From assembly GCA_036493755.1 (NCBI GenBank), contig DASXPG010000224.1, positions 1 through 19,166 of the forward strand: 19,166 nt of DNA, read 5' to 3'. This document shows, piece by piece, positions 6,286 through 13,448 of the stretch (its first letter is position 1; each line of letters opens with the position of its first letter). This DNA comes from DASXPG01 sp036493755 (GTDB taxonomy: Bacteria; Gemmatimonadota; Gemmatimonadetes; Gemmatimonadales; JACORV01). The notes under the pieces are model-generated. The model saw nothing but the letters and a program-made list of their open reading frames with translations, did no database searches and had not been told where the DNA came from. A program made the position numbers and the translations under genes.

Positions 6286-7937
6286 GCGGCATGGACCTCC
6301 AGGGCGCGAAGGTCATGATCCTCGGCGGCAGCGGGCTGGTGGGCCACGCCGTCGCCCGCCGATTGCTGGCGTTTGCGCCGAGCGAAATCGTGCTCGTCGC
6401 GCTCTACGCGCGCGAGACCGAAGAGACCGCGGCCGCGCTCAAGCCCATCGCCGGCAAGGCCCGCATCCTGGTCGAGTTCGGCAACGTCTATCTCCCCGAG
6501 TCGGTGTCGCGCGGCGACCGGGTCAAGCTGATGCAGGATCCGAAGAATGTCCGGATGATCGTCGACGACGTCTTCGGCGATCTCACCGACGACGTCCTCT
6601 CCCGCAGCCTGCTGGTCCAGCTCCTCGAGAAATACCGGCCCGCCGCGGTGGTGGACTGCATCAACACCGCGACCGCCTTTGCGTACCAGGACATCTATCG
6701 CTCGACCCGCGATCTGCTGGCCCAGGCTGAGGCGGGGAAGGCCGACCTCGGCGCGATCGAGCGGCACGTCATCACCATGGCGATGCCGCAGCTGACGCGG
6801 CACATCCAGATCCTGACCGAGGGTCTGCGCCGCGCGGGTACACGCGCCTACGTGAAGATCGGAACCAGCGGGACCGGCGGGATGGGGATGAACATTCCCT
6901 ACACCCATTCGGAAGAGCGGCCCTCGCGCACCCTGCTCACCAAGTCGGCGGTCGCCGGCGCACACACCCTGCTGCTGTATCTGATGGGCCGCACCCCGGG
7001 CGCTCCCGCGACGATCGAGATCAAGCCGACGGCCGCGATCGGCTGGCGCGAAATCGCGTTTGGGCCGGTGCGGCGCGGCGGTAGACCGATCGCGCTCTTC
7101 GATTGTCCGACGGCGATGCCGGTCGCGAAAGCCTTCAACGGCGAGCAGGGATGGACGGCGCTGAACCGGCCGCTCGAGTCGGTGTTCATCAACATGGGCG
7201 AAAACGGTCTTTTCGCCCGCGAGGAATTCGACACCATCACCGCGCTCGGCCAGATGGAGTTCATCACCCCCGAGGAGATCGCCGAGTACGTGGTGCTCGA
7301 GCTGCAGGGCCATCCCACCGGCCGTGACATGATCGCCGCGATGGATGCGTCGACCGCCGGCCCGACCTATCGTGCCGGTGTTTTGCGTGAAGCGGCGCTG
7401 AAGCGGCTCGATGCGCTGAGCGCGCAGCATCATTCGCCGTCGGTCGCGTTCGAGATGCTCGGTCCGCCGCGGCTGACCAAGCTGCTCTACGAAGCGCACT
7501 GCTGGTCGCGGCTTCACCAGGACGTGCGGGCGCTTTCGAAAGCCGATCCGGCGAAGCTCGGTGCCGAAGCCGAGGCGCTGCTCGCCAAGGATGCGCAACT
7601 GCGCGCCGAAATCATTTCGGTGGGCATCCCGATTCTGCATGCCGATGGCGCGCGCATGACGCGCGGCCCCGAGGTCGTCGTGCCGCTGGCGCCGGGCAAG
7701 GACCCGCTCGCTGCCGCGAGCCGCGGCTGGGTGGATCTGCGTCCCGCCAACTGCGCGCTCTGGGTGGAGCGGGCCCGTACCATGCTCGATCTCGCGGCCA
7801 CGCGTGCCGCGGGGCAGGCCGCCAGCGGCAGCGACCAGGAGTGGTTCGCCATCGAGCCAGGCGATCCCATCGCGCCCGGGCGGATGGCGGCCTGGATTTT
7901 CTGCCACGAAGACAAGGGCGAGCGCATCAAGCGCTGA
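6282..7937 (+). CDS. Large Rossmann-fold, SDR-like protein of unknown function (551 aa)
   Basis: I do not recognise a characterised family. The N-terminus VMILGGSGLVGHAVARRLL (about 11-29) is a good NAD(P)-binding Rossmann motif of GxxGxxG type. VVDCINTATAFAYQDIY (about 123-139) resembles the strand that follows the dinucleotide site in extended SDRs. YVKIGTSGTGGMGMNIPYTH (about 190-209) and LLTKSAVAGAHTLLLY (about 218-233) resemble the Ser/Thr and Lys regions of extended SDRs. However, Y207 and K221 are 14 residues apart, so the standard YxxxK pair is not evident. Residues about 240-551 carry no motif I can place. No signal peptide or clear membrane helix is seen. The GTG start overlaps the previous stop; an ATG three codons later (6291) is an alternative. 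It is followed by mutL after 6 bases. A dehydrogenase, epimerase or nucleotide-sensing role is possible but unproven. Confidence 0.8.
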   Translation: MSGMDLQGAKVMILGGSGLVGHAVARRLLAFAPSEIVLVALYARETEETAAALKPIAGKARILVEFGNVYLPESVSRGDRVKLMQDPKNVRMIVDDVFGDLTDDVLSRSLLVQLLEKYRPAAVVDCINTATAFAYQDIYRSTRDLLAQAEAGKADLGAIERHVITMAMPQLTRHIQILTEGLRRAGTRAYVKIGTSGTGGMGMNIPYTHSEERPSRTLLTKSAVAGAHTLLLYLMGRTPGAPATIEIKPTAAIGWREIAFGPVRRGGRPIALFDCPTAMPVAKAFNGEQGWTALNRPLESVFINMGENGLFAREEFDTITALGQMEFITPEEIAEYVVLELQGHPTGRDMIAAMDASTAGPTYRAGVLREAALKRLDALSAQHHSPSVAFEMLGPPRLTKLLYEAHCWSRLHQDVRALSKADPAKLGAEAEALLAKDAQLRAEIISVGIPILHADGARMTRGPEVVVPLAPGKDPLAAASRGWVDLRPANCALWVERARTMLDLAATRAAGQAASGSDQEWFAIEPGDPIAPGRMAAWIFCHEDKGERIKR

Positions 7938-7943
7938 GCCGTC

Positions 7944-9701
7944 GTGGCCCGCAAGATCCAGATTCTTCCCGATACCGTCGCCAACCGCATCGCCGCCGGC
8001 GAGGTGGTCGAGCGACCCGCGTCGGTCCTCAAAGAGCTCCTCGAAAACGCCCTCGACGCCGGCGCCCAGGCGATCGCCATCGAAATCGAGCAGGGCGGCA
8101 AGACCTTGATCCGCGTCGCCGACGACGGGGAAGGGATGGGGCGCGACGACGCGCTGCTGGCCCTCGACCGCCACGCCACCAGCAAGTTGCGCCGCGCCGA
8201 GGACCTGGTGGGCGTGGCGACCTTCGGCTTTCGCGGCGAGGCGCTCCCCAGCATCGCGTCGGTCAGCCGCTTCGAGATGGAAACCTCCGACGATGAAGGC
8301 CTCGGCACGCGGGTGACCGCGAGCGGAGGCCTGATCACCGCCATCGACGATATCGCCCGCCAGCGCGGCACCACCATCGCCGTGCGCGGGCTGTTCCACA
8401 ACACGCCGGCGCGGCGGAAATTCCTGCGCAGCGCCCGCAGCGAGACCCGCGCCTGCGTGGACACCGTCCAGACCCTCGCGCTGGCGCGGCCCTCGTTAGG
8501 CGTGATGATGCTGGCCGACTCGCGGCAGGCGGTCGAGGCGCTGCCGGCGGCCGGCCTCCCCGAGCGCGTCGCGCAGGTGCTGGGGCGCGAGCTGGCGGCG
8601 ACGATGGTGCCGGTGGAGAGCGCGGGCGACGGAATCCGGATCAGCGGCCTGGTCCAGCGGCCCGCCGACGCCGCTCCCGCCGGCCGCAGCGTGTATCTCC
8701 TCGTCAACCGCCGGCCCTTCAAGGACCACTTCATTGTGCGCGCCGCCGAGCGCGGCTATCGCGGGACGATTCCCGCCGGCTTGCGCCCCAGCATGGTGCT
8801 GGCGCTCGAGGTGCCCGCCGCCGATGTGGACGTCAACGTCCATCCCGCCAAGCTCGAAGTGCGCTTTCGCGACCGCTTCGCCATCGAGGCCGCGGTCGAA
8901 AGCGCCGTCCACGCGGCCCTGGGCGAGCTGGTGGCCGCGGCGCCATTCCGGGCGGGTGCGATGCCGTGGGAGCACCTCGCGATGGGAGGAGACGCGGGAC
9001 ACGGGGTGCCGGACACGGGACTCGGCACGCGGGGTGCGGCGGAGGCGGAAGAGGGCGACGAGCCCGGCGCCGCTGATTCCCAGTCGCTCTTCGACGAGCC
9101 GCGAGGCCCGGGCCATGAGTCCCGCTCCCCGGATTTTCGCGTCGTCGCGCAGATCCACGACAGCTATATCCTCGTCGAGAGCGCCGAGGGGCTGCTCATT
9201 GTCGACCAGCACTCGGCGCACGAGCGCGTCCTCTTCGAGCGGGCGATGACGTCGTTGAACGAGGGCGGGGCGGCGTCGCAGAAGCTGCTCTTTCCGCTGA
9301 CCATCGAGCTGGCGCCGGCCGAGCTCGATGCGCTCGAAGCCAATGACGAGCTGATCGCCAAGCTCGGCTACGAAGCGCTGCCATTCGGCGGGCGCAGCGT
9401 CATCGTGCACGCCGCGCCGGCGCCGCATCCGCGCTTCGACGCCGAGCGGTGCCTGCGGGAAATCGTCGCCGACATGGCAGGGGGAAGATTCGGCGCGCTG
9501 GCCAATCGGATGGAACGCTTCGCTTCGACCTTTGCCTGCCGCGCGGCGATCAAGGCCGGCCATCCGCTGACGCGCCCGGAGATGGAAGAGCTGATCTCGC
9601 TGCTTTTCGCGAGCTCGCTGCCGGCGCACGACGTTCATGGCCGCCCGACCATCGTCCAGCTGCCGCGGATCGAGCTGGAGCGGCGGTTTGGAAGACGGTA
9701 G
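7944..9701 (+). CDS. mutL: DNA mismatch repair protein MutL, endonuclease-type (585 aa)
   Basis: MutL links MutS mismatch recognition to strand incision. The N-terminal GHKL ATPase is complete: ILPDTVANRIAAGEVVERPASVLKELLENALDAGA (7-41), DDGEGM (60-65), RHATSKL (76-82), TFGFRGEALPSIASV (93-107) and the NRRPFKD/DVNVHPAKLEVRF region (255-309). A non-conserved linker (about 340-395) contains 14-base quasi-repeats and QSLF (380-383). The C-terminal dimerisation/endonuclease domain has DQHSAHERVLFE (421-432), a variant of DQHAX2EX4E, together with ACR (531-533), HGRP (565-568) and a final FxR (582-584). QKLLFP at 446-451 fits the MutL beta-clamp motif Qx2(L/I)xP. The cysteine usually preceding HGRP in CPHGRP appears to be Asp (DVHGRP). 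The start is GTG, 6 bases after the previous stop; the 3' end overlaps miaA. Confidence 0.96.
   Translation: MARKIQILPDTVANRIAAGEVVERPASVLKELLENALDAGAQAIAIEIEQGGKTLIRVADDGEGMGRDDALLALDRHATSKLRRAEDLVGVATFGFRGEALPSIASVSRFEMETSDDEGLGTRVTASGGLITAIDDIARQRGTTIAVRGLFHNTPARRKFLRSARSETRACVDTVQTLALARPSLGVMMLADSRQAVEALPAAGLPERVAQVLGRELAATMVPVESAGDGIRISGLVQRPADAAPAGRSVYLLVNRRPFKDHFIVRAAERGYRGTIPAGLRPSMVLALEVPAADVDVNVHPAKLEVRFRDRFAIEAAVESAVHAALGELVAAAPFRAGAMPWEHLAMGGDAGHGVPDTGLGTRGAAEAEEGDEPGAADSQSLFDEPRGPGHESRSPDFRVVAQIHDSYILVESAEGLLIVDQHSAHERVLFERAMTSLNEGGAASQKLLFPLTIELAPAELDALEANDELIAKLGYEALPFGGRSVIVHAAPAPHPRFDAERCLREIVADMAGGRFGALANRMERFASTFACRAAIKAGHPLTRPEMEELISLLFASSLPAHDVHGRPTIVQLPRIELERRFGRR
8991..9037. 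repeat. 14-base tandem quasi-repeat in the mutL linker
   Basis: Three imperfect 14-base units run from 8991 to about 9032, with a partial fourth. GGACACGGG is repeated exactly at 8997-9005 and 9011-9019 (offset 14), and CGGGGTGC at 9002-9009 and 9030-9037 (offset 28). The tract encodes the poorly conserved Gly-rich linker between the ATPase and C-terminal domains. Because 14 is not a multiple of three, gain or loss of one unit would shift the frame. Confidence 0.65.
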
Positions 9702-10641
9702 CCGGGAATCGGCCCCATTCCCGATTCCCGTTCTTGCCGGCCCGACCGGGATCGGAAAGACCGCCGTCGCGACCGTGCTCGCGTCTCTCGCGCCGATCGA
9801 AATCATCAGCGCCGATTCGCGCCAGATCTACCGCGGGCTCGACGTCGGTACCGCCAAGCCTTCGGCGGCCGATCGTGCCGCCGCACCCTATCATGGCATC
9901 GACATCCTGGAGCCGCGCGAGCGCTATTCGGCCGGGCGATTCGCCCGTGACGCCGCGGGCTGGATCGTCGCGGCGGCGGGGCGAGGACGACTGCCGGTCG
10001 TCGTCGGCGGAACCGGATTTTATCTGCGGGCCCTCTTCGACGGACTCTTCGACGAGCCGGAGATGGATGAATCGCGGCGCCAGCGCCTGCGGTCGCTGCT
10101 CGATGCGTTACCGGGCGCGGAGCGGGTGCGCTGGGCGAGGCGGCTCGATCCGGTCTTCGCCGGCGGGGGTGCGCAGCGCGAGGCACGCGGCATCGAGGTC
10201 GCGCTGTTGACCGGCGTTCCGCTCTCGCGGCTGCACCAGGACGCACCCGCGCCGTTGCCACCGGCCAAGGCCTGGTACGCCGTCATGAAGTTGCCGCGCG
10301 AGCAGCTGGTCGAACGAATCACGCAGCGGGTGCGTAGCATGCTCTCGGGCGGACTGGTCGCCGAGGTCGAACGCAGCCTCGCGGCCGGCGTACCGGACGA
10401 TGCGCCCGGCCTTTCAGGCGTGGGTTACGCCGAGGTGGTCGAGCTGCTCCGCGGCCGGCTGGCGGCGGCGTCGCTCGAATCGGCGATCGTCACGTCGACG
10501 CGCCGCTATGCCAAACGGCAGGTGACGTGGTTCCGTCATCAACTGAAGGGTCCGGTCACGATGCTGGATGCATCGCAGCCGCCCGATGTGCTGGCGCAGG
10601 AACTATTGTCCGGGTATCGTGCGGCGGTGGAAAATCCTTGA
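9688..10641 (+). CDS. miaA: tRNA dimethylallyltransferase MiaA (317 aa)
   Basis: MiaA transfers a dimethylallyl group to N6 of A37 in tRNAs reading UNN codons. The P-loop GPTGIGKT is at 18-25, followed by IISADSRQIYRGLDVGTAKP (39-58, with the A37-binding D43/S44 region), YHGIDILEP, VVVGGTGFYLRALFDGL (about 104-120) and the C-terminal YAKRQVTWFR (274-283). These are diagnostic. The TTG at 9688 gives 317 aa, the usual length, and places the P-loop near residue 20 as in characterised MiaA. An ATG at 9637 in the same frame would add 17 residues deep inside mutL and is less likely. It overlaps mutL by 14 bases, and its TGA shares one base with the bshA ATG (TGATG). The usual HPND/RALEV segment is atypical here (GGGAQREARGIEVALLTG, about 159-176). 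mutL-miaA adjacency is common in bacteria. Confidence 0.93.
   Translation: MEDGSRESAPFPIPVLAGPTGIGKTAVATVLASLAPIEIISADSRQIYRGLDVGTAKPSAADRAAAPYHGIDILEPRERYSAGRFARDAAGWIVAAAGRGRLPVVVGGTGFYLRALFDGLFDEPEMDESRRQRLRSLLDALPGAERVRWARRLDPVFAGGGAQREARGIEVALLTGVPLSRLHQDAPAPLPPAKAWYAVMKLPREQLVERITQRVRSMLSGGLVAEVERSLAAGVPDDAPGLSGVGYAEVVELLRGRLAAASLESAIVTSTRRYAKRQVTWFRHQLKGPVTMLDASQPPDVLAQELLSGYRAAVENP
9703..9730. repeat. 10-bp perfect inverted repeat at the mutL/miaA junction
   Basis: CGGGAATCGG (9703-9712) and its exact reverse complement CCGATTCCCG (9721-9730) flank an 8-base loop. The hairpin begins two bases after the mutL stop codon and lies in the first fifteen codons of miaA, upstream of the P-loop. 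It could affect miaA translation or mark an inserted palindromic element. There is no U tract, so it does not look like a terminator. Confidence 0.7.
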
Positions 10642-11750
10642 TGAAAATCGGCATCGTCTGTTATCCCACGTACGGTGGCTCGGGCGCCGTGGCGACCGAG
10701 CTGGGCCTCGCGCTGGCAAGCCGCGGCCACGACATCCATTTCATTTCCTACGCGATGCCTTTCCGCTTGCGCTTCAACGAGCGGGTGACCTTCCATGAAG
10801 TGAAGATCGGCTCGTATCCCCTCTTCGAGCACCCGCCGTATTCGCTGGCCCTCGCGGTGATGCTCCACGAGGTTGCGGTGCGCGAAAAGCTGGACCTGAT
10901 CCACGCGCATTACGCGATCCCGCACGCCATTTCCGGCTGGATGGCAAAGCAGCTCCTCGCCGAGGAGCGCAGTCTGCCGATCGTCACCACGCTGCACGGT
11001 ACCGACATCACCCTCGTCGGCCAGGATCCGTCCTACTTCACCATCACCAAGTTCTCGATCGAGAAGTCGGATGCCGTGACCGCGGTGTCGGCGTATCTGA
11101 AGGACGAGACGCTCAAGGCGTTCGGCTGCAACTCCTGCGGCATCGAGGTGGTGCCGAATTTCGTGAACCTCCGGGAATTCCATGGGCCGCGTGAGCGCTG
11201 CCCGCTCTTCCCTCCCGGCGACAAGGTGCTGATGCACATCTCGAACATGCGGCCGGTGAAGCGCCTGCTCGACGTGGTCGGCATTTTCGACCTGGTACGC
11301 AAGGAGATTCCCGCGCGCCTCGTCCTCGCCGGCGACGGCCCCGACCGCGATGCGGCGGAGCGCGAGGTCGAACGCCTGGGACTCAAGGACCGGGTGCGGT
11401 TCATCGGCAAGGTCGAGGATGTCGCCTACGTGCTGCGGTGGGCCGACCTGTTCCTGCTGCCGACGGTTTCCGAATCATTCGGGCTCGCCGCTCTCGAAGC
11501 CCTCGCGACCGGCGTGCCGGTGATCGGCGCGAATGTCGGCGGATTGCCCGAGGTGGTCGAGCACGAAGTCAGCGGATTTCTGGGCGGCGCGGGCGACGTG
11601 GACGCCATGGCCAGGGGAGCGATCGAGCTGCTGTCCGACGCGCGGCGCGAAGCGGCCCGTGACGCCGCGGTGAAGCGCGCCGCCGTGTTCGCCGAAGATC
11701 GTGTCGTCCCGATGTACGAAAAGGTCTATGCCAAGGTCACGGGCGGCTAG
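10641..11750 (+). CDS. bshA: N-acetyl-alpha-D-glucosaminyl L-malate synthase BshA (369 aa)
   Basis: BshA is a GT4-family glycosyltransferase that joins GlcNAc from UDP-GlcNAc to L-malate, the first step of bacillithiol synthesis, in the cytoplasm. The N-terminus MKIGIVCYPTYGGSGAVATELGLALASRGHDIHFISY is highly characteristic. So are YPLFEHPPYSLALA (59-72), LIHAHYAIPHA (87-97), VTTLHGTDITLVG (115-127), FSIEKSDAVTAVSAYLK (138-154) and VPNFVN. The GT4 C-terminal nucleotide-sugar motif ESFGLAALEALATG has the E-x7-E pair at 278/286. The ATG at 10641 shares its A with the miaA stop. The bshB deacetylase and bshC ligase are not in the window. A generic GT4 transferase is possible, but the similarity over the first 180 residues is specific. 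The presence of birA two genes on recalls the bshA-cca-birA order in Bacillus. Confidence 0.94.
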   Translation: MKIGIVCYPTYGGSGAVATELGLALASRGHDIHFISYAMPFRLRFNERVTFHEVKIGSYPLFEHPPYSLALAVMLHEVAVREKLDLIHAHYAIPHAISGWMAKQLLAEERSLPIVTTLHGTDITLVGQDPSYFTITKFSIEKSDAVTAVSAYLKDETLKAFGCNSCGIEVVPNFVNLREFHGPRERCPLFPPGDKVLMHISNMRPVKRLLDVVGIFDLVRKEIPARLVLAGDGPDRDAAEREVERLGLKDRVRFIGKVEDVAYVLRWADLFLLPTVSESFGLAALEALATGVPVIGANVGGLPEVVEHEVSGFLGGAGDVDAMARGAIELLSDARREAARDAAVKRAAVFAEDRVVPMYEKVYAKVTGG

Positions 11751-12558
11751 CCTCCTCGCACTGGTGCGTGTGCCGAACCTGGCGTTGAGCGCCGCCGGCG
11801 TTGCGATCGGCGGCGTTCTGGCGCAGGGTCGCTTCGCCATTCCCGGGATGCTGCGGCTCGCGATGCTGTCGGCCATCGGACTGGGCGCGGCGGGGAATGT
11901 GGCGAACGACATCGCCGACCAGGAGATCGATCGCGTCAATCGTCCGGGCCGGCCGCTGGTGAACGGCGGCCTGTCGGTCAACGTCGCGGTGATCGTCGGC
12001 GGACTGTTAGGCGGCGCCGGGCTCCTCGCCGCGTGGCTGGTCGACATGCGGGTCTTCGCGCTCGGCCTCGCCGCGCTTGCCGTGATGCTGGTCTACTCGC
12101 CCCTCCTCAAGCGGCACGGCATCGCCGGCAACCTGGCCGTTGCCGTGGTCGCGAGCGTGCCGCTGATTTACGGCGCCATGGCGGTCGGCTGGTGGCGCGC
12201 CGGCCTGGTCGCCAGCGGGCTCGCGGCCATTCTTCATTTCGCGCGCGAGATCGTGAAGGACCTGGAGGACGTCTCCGGCGATGCCGCGCTGGGCCGGCGC
12301 ACCATTCCCATCGTCTTCGGCCGCGAGACGGCGTTTCTGATCGCCGCCGCGACCCTGGTCGCCTTCGTGCCGGCGTCGTTCGCGCCCTTTTTTGCCAGCT
12401 GGTACGGGCGCCGGTATGCCATTGCCGTGGGTCTCATCGACCTCGGCGTGGGCATCCTGATCGCGCGGCTCCTCGACCGCCAGCTCACCGGTGCGCGTGC
12501 CGGCATCAAGGCGGCGATGCTCGCCGGCCTCCTCGCGCTGTTGTGGGACCGTCTCTGA
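11728..12558 (+). CDS. UbiA-family prenyltransferase, DGGGP-synthase-like (276 aa)
   Basis: This is an integral membrane prenyltransferase that attaches a polyprenyl chain to an acceptor. Both Asp-rich motifs are present: NDIADQEIDRVNRPGRPL (60-77, the NDxxDxxxD type) and REIVKDLEDVSGDAALGRRTIPI (173-195). Several hydrophobic helices fit a UbiA fold (about 22-58, 85-125, 133-170, 202-225, 230-250, 260-274). The REIVKDxEDVxGD...TxPI block is the form I associate with archaeal digeranylgeranylglyceryl-phosphate synthase and its homologues in Bacteroidetes-like bacteria, rather than with UbiA, MenA or COX10. The acceptor is therefore inferred and could be a glycerol-phosphate ether or a quinone precursor. 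The ATG at 11728 follows AAAAGG and overlaps bshA by 23 bases; a GTG at 11701 is an alternative. uppP, which also handles polyprenyl chains, follows after 15 bases. Confidence 0.88.
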   Translation: MPRSRAASLLALVRVPNLALSAAGVAIGGVLAQGRFAIPGMLRLAMLSAIGLGAAGNVANDIADQEIDRVNRPGRPLVNGGLSVNVAVIVGGLLGGAGLLAAWLVDMRVFALGLAALAVMLVYSPLLKRHGIAGNLAVAVVASVPLIYGAMAVGWWRAGLVASGLAAILHFAREIVKDLEDVSGDAALGRRTIPIVFGRETAFLIAAATLVAFVPASFAPFFASWYGRRYAIAVGLIDLGVGILIARLLDRQLTGARAGIKAAMLAGLLALLWDRL

Positions 12559-12573
12559 CCGGGGATCACGCGC

Positions 12574-13440
12574 ATGACTGACTATCCGCTGAGCCTGCTG
12601 CTCGGCGTCATCGAAGGGCTCACCGAATTTCTTCCGGTCAGCTCGACGGCGCATTTGCGCATCACCGAGGCGCTGCTCGGCGTCAGCCTGTCGGACGGGT
12701 ACTGGAAGATGTTCAGCATCGTCATCCAGCTCGGCGCCGTCTGCTGCCTGCCGATCTATTTCCGTGCCGAGATTCGCCGGCTGCTGGCCGGGGGCGCCGG
12801 CTCGCGCAGCAACGGGAACGCCGCGCCGTCGAACACCGTCGTGCTGACACTGGCCGCTTTCATCTGTACCGCCGTGCCTTCGTTTCTCCTCGTGAAGGTG
12901 ATCGGCAAGCACCTGGAGAGCCTGACGGTCATGGGCTGGGCACTGATCATCGGCGGCGTGATCATGTGGGTCGTGGATGCGCTCTACCAGAAGGGCCGCA
13001 TTCCGCGCCGCACCGAGCAGATGGAAACGATGTCGATGGGGCAGGCGGTGTGGATCGGCCTCTGCCAGAACCTCTCGGCGATCTTCCCGGGGACGTCGCG
13101 CTCGATGTCCACTATCGCCGCGGGACAGATTGTGGGGATGTCGCGGGCCGCCGCGCTCGAATTCTCCTTCTTCCTTTCCATTCCCACGATGTTCGCCGCC
13201 ACCGGATACGACCTCCTCAAGTCGCTGCGCCGCGGTCCGTCGAATCCGCTCGGCGCGCCGCCGATGACGGGACACGGTTGGGCGGTCCTGGCCCTGGGCT
13301 TCATCGTGTCGTTCATCGTCGCCTACGGCGTGGTGGCCTGGTTCATGGCGTGGGTGCGCAAGCGCGGCTTCGTGCCCTTCGCGATCTATCGCCTGGCTGC
13401 CGGTGGGGCGGTCCTGCTCTGGTTGGCGAGGGGCACGTAG
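12574..13440 (+). CDS. uppP: Undecaprenyl-diphosphate phosphatase UppP/BacA (288 aa)
   Basis: This membrane enzyme dephosphorylates undecaprenyl diphosphate so that the lipid carrier can be reused for peptidoglycan and other envelope polymers; it also underlies bacitracin resistance. Family motifs are intact: GVIEGLTEFLPVSSTAHL at 11-28 (E14, E18, H27) and FPGTSRSMSTIAAGQIVGMSR at 171-191 (R176). There are six to eight hydrophobic helices (for example 90-110, 118-135, 196-212, 236-258, 270-285). Length is typical. The ATG at 12574 comes 15 bases after the UbiA stop, with GGGGA about 8-12 bases upstream. It is followed after 8 bases by birA. Residues 72-87 form a Gly/Ser/Asn-rich cytoplasmic or periplasmic loop. 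Confidence 0.95.
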   Translation: MTDYPLSLLLGVIEGLTEFLPVSSTAHLRITEALLGVSLSDGYWKMFSIVIQLGAVCCLPIYFRAEIRRLLAGGAGSRSNGNAAPSNTVVLTLAAFICTAVPSFLLVKVIGKHLESLTVMGWALIIGGVIMWVVDALYQKGRIPRRTEQMETMSMGQAVWIGLCQNLSAIFPGTSRSMSTIAAGQIVGMSRAAALEFSFFLSIPTMFAATGYDLLKSLRRGPSNPLGAPPMTGHGWAVLALGFIVSFIVAYGVVAWFMAWVRKRGFVPFAIYRLAAGGAVLLWLARGT

Positions 13441-13448
13441 TCAGCGCC

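Noticed and set aside
6282..7937. Could the 551-aa protein be BshC, given bshA downstream?
   Set aside because: Length is similar, but it starts with a Rossmann GGSGLVG motif and shows none of the BshC features I know.
6177..8399. 740-codon open frame on the minus strand opposite the Rossmann gene and mutL
   Set aside because: It spans two real genes and their junction, and its translation (rich in His, Arg, Asp, Gly) has no recognisable domain.
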